A DNA stretch of 26,253 nucleotides. It comes from Acidobacteriota bacterium. Its GTDB lineage: Bacteria > Acidobacteriota > Polarisedimenticolia > Gp22-AA2. The position numbers and the translations under genes were made by a program. The stretch is taken from positions 1-26,253 of the forward strand of contig JACOUZ010000035.1 in the NCBI GenBank assembly GCA_016177515.1, read 5' to 3'. Shown in pieces: positions 22,520 to 26,253 of the stretch; within the stretch, counting starts at the first letter, position 1, and every line of letters begins with the position of its first letter. Under the pieces are notes generated by a model. That model had not been told where the DNA came from and ran no database searches. It was given only the letters and a program-made list of their open reading frames with translations.

Positions 22520-24261
22520 ATGCGCGGCACCAAGCATCTGCTCCTGTGGACCAGCCTCGGGGCGCTGCTGCTGCTCGGCTGGGCGGCTTACGCGGAGAAC
22601 TTCCGTCAGGAATGGCGCCTGCTGCAGGCGGCCTATCGCGACCGTCTGCCGGCCGACCGGCGCGCCGAGTTTCAGGCGCAGCTCCGGCAGATCGTGGTGC
22701 CGGCTCTGAACAGCGTCGACCGCTGCGTGACGTGCCACCTCGGGATGTCCCCGGGCGACACCGCCCTGCCGGGGGACAGGGTCTTTGGCCCCCACCCCGA
22801 CGTCAGCCATGACCCGGCGCAGTTCGGCTGCACCGTCTGCCACGGCGGCCAGGGGCGGGCCACGGTCAAGGCCGACGCGCACGGCGACGTGCGTCACTGG
22901 CCCGAGCCGATGATCCCGCGCCGTCATGCCTACGCCGGCTGCGGCGCCTGCCACACCCACCTGGCGATCCCCGAAACCGCCAGCCTCGATCGCGGCCGGG
23001 CGCTGTTCGAGCGCCATGACTGTCTCGCCTGCCACCGGATGGAAGGCCGGGGAGGGACGCTCCGTCCGGGCGGCGCCGGAGGCATGGAAGGGCCCGACCT
23101 GACGGCGGCGGGGGCGCGCGGTTACGACCGCGGCTGGTACCCCGGCCACCTGGCACATCCGGAAGAGGGGCGGACCGGCGCCGGGGACGGGCGGGCGGAG
23201 GCCGCGGGCGCGGCAGGCAGCGGCGCGCGGCGCTGGCAGGCGTCGTTCGCGCCGCTTCCCGCCGGCGACCCGCAAGCGATCGACATCTATCTCGGGTCGC
23301 GGGTCGGGGCGCCGGGACTCGTCGAGGCGAAGGCGCTGTTCCATTCGATCGGCTGCCGCGGCTGTCACAGCATCGCCGGTGTCGGCGGGGACGACGGTCC
23401 CGACCTGACGCGGGAGGGGCAGCGCGACCCGGGCCAGCTCGGGCTGACGCACGCGACCGGCGGCGCAAGTCCGACTGGCGGCGCGGCCCTGACCGGCTGG
23501 CTGGCCGATCATTTCCGCGCCCCGGCGCGGGTGGTGGCCGGCTCGGCGATGCCGGAGATCGGCCTGACGGACGAACAGATCGACCGGCTCACCTTCTACA
23601 TGATGTCGCTGCGGCGCAGCGACTATCCGGAGGCGCTCTGGCCGAAGGACCGAATCCGGGCGGAGCGCTTCGGGGAGCGCGAGTTCGCCACCGACGGCCC
23701 GACCCTCTACGGCACCTACTGCGCCGCCTGCCACGGCCGGCAGGGGGAGGGGATGCGGTTCCCCGGGACGACGGCGTTCCCGGCCATCTCCAACTCCGAC
23801 TTCCTGGCGATCGCGTCGGACGATTTCCTGCGCCAGACGATCCGGAGAGGCCGCCCGGGACGCCGCATGCCGGCCTGGGGCGAGAAGGAAGGCGGCCTGC
23901 GCCCGGACGAAATCGACGCGGTCATCGCCCAGGTTCGCCGGATCGGCGGCGGCGTCGTGGCCCGGCCCGATCCCCGGCCCGCGCGCTGGGCGCGAGGGGA
24001 CTCGGCGGCCGGGGCGCGCCTCTACGCCGATGCCTGCGCCTCGTGCCACGGCGCCACCGGCGAGGGGGGCGAAGGGCCGGCGCTCCACAACCGGGTCCTG
24101 CTCGAAGCAGCCGGGGACACCTACCTGTTCGAAACCATCCGCCGGGGACGCCGCGGCACCTCGATGGCGGCGTTCTCGGACGCCTCGCCGGTCCGCCGCA
24201 CGCTGGAGGACGAGGAGATCGAAGCGATCGTCACCCATATCCGCACCTGGGAGGTCAAGCG

Positions 24262-24265
<4 letters not shown>
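22520..24265 (+). CDS. Membrane-anchored heptaheme cytochrome c
   Basis: 581 aa. One N-terminal helix (LLLWTSLGALLLLGWAAYA) anchors it, and the rest is periplasmic. Seven CxxCH heme sites begin at C69, C104, C141, C168, C279, C401 and C506. The first three form a block (CVTCHLG, FGCTVCHGGQGRAT, CGACH) that I know from cytochromes beside Rieske/cytochrome b genes in Nitrospirota, NC10 and anammox bacteria. The last two are ordinary class I-like domains with candidate Met ligands in GRRMPAWG and GTSMAAF. A low-complexity Gly/Ala insert lies around 215-235. It probably stands in for cytochrome c1 and hands electrons to or from the downstream molybdenum enzyme. ATG follows the cytochrome b stop by one base. 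Confidence 0.93.

Positions 24266-26253
<1,988 letters not shown>

Overview
The window is a GC-rich bacterial chromosome segment. Every recognisable gene but one lies on the + strand and genes are tightly packed. The outer-membrane barrels, exported cytochromes and Tat signals point to a diderm (Gram-negative) organism. Gene style and the nitrite-oxidoreductase-like enzyme are compatible with Acidobacteriota or a neighbouring deep-branching phylum. That placement is inference only, since no rRNA or other phylogenetic marker could be tested here.

Layout. (1) 1-6244 is a division and cell wall (dcw) cluster: murG (3' end only), murC, murB, ftsQ, ftsA, ftsZ. No ddl sits between murB and ftsQ, and FtsZ carries two copies of its C-terminal peptide. 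(2) 6288-8115 holds a REC-GGDEF diguanylate cyclase, one small minus-strand membrane-anchored six-cysteine protein, and a class IV adenylate cyclase/CYTH protein. (3) 8297-10422 is an overlapping pair, a sugar-1-phosphate nucleotidyltransferase and an aminoglycoside-phosphotransferase-fold kinase. It resembles the MurU/AmgK cell-wall sugar recycling pair. (4) 10432-16691 is metal or metal-chelate transport: a FecCD/BtuC-type permease with its ATPase, then a promoter and a small His/Cys exported protein, a coiled-coil outer-membrane barrel, a ZnuA-like binding protein, and a ZnuB-like permease fused to a HEAT-repeat domain. No binding protein accompanies the first permease and no separate ATPase accompanies the second.

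(5) 16985-26253 is the most striking part. An alginate-export-family outer-membrane barrel is followed by five translationally coupled genes: an FAD/NAD(P) oxidoreductase with a GltD-like N-terminus and two C-terminal [4Fe-4S] clusters, a Tat-exported Rieske protein, a long cytochrome b, a membrane-anchored heptaheme cytochrome c, and a Tat-exported type II molybdopterin oxidoreductase alpha subunit of the NarG/NxrA kind (cut by the window end). Together these look like a quinone/cytochrome bc complex dedicated to a periplasm-facing nitrite oxidoreductase or nitrate reductase, with a flavoprotein that could link it to NAD(P). The barrel gene and the operon each have a near-identical FNR/FixK/DNR-type palindrome upstream, which suggests one regulon responding to oxygen or nitrogen oxides.

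No tRNA, rRNA, CRISPR array, insertion sequence or attachment site was seen. No gene-free stretch exceeds 300 bases; the longest is 16692-16984.
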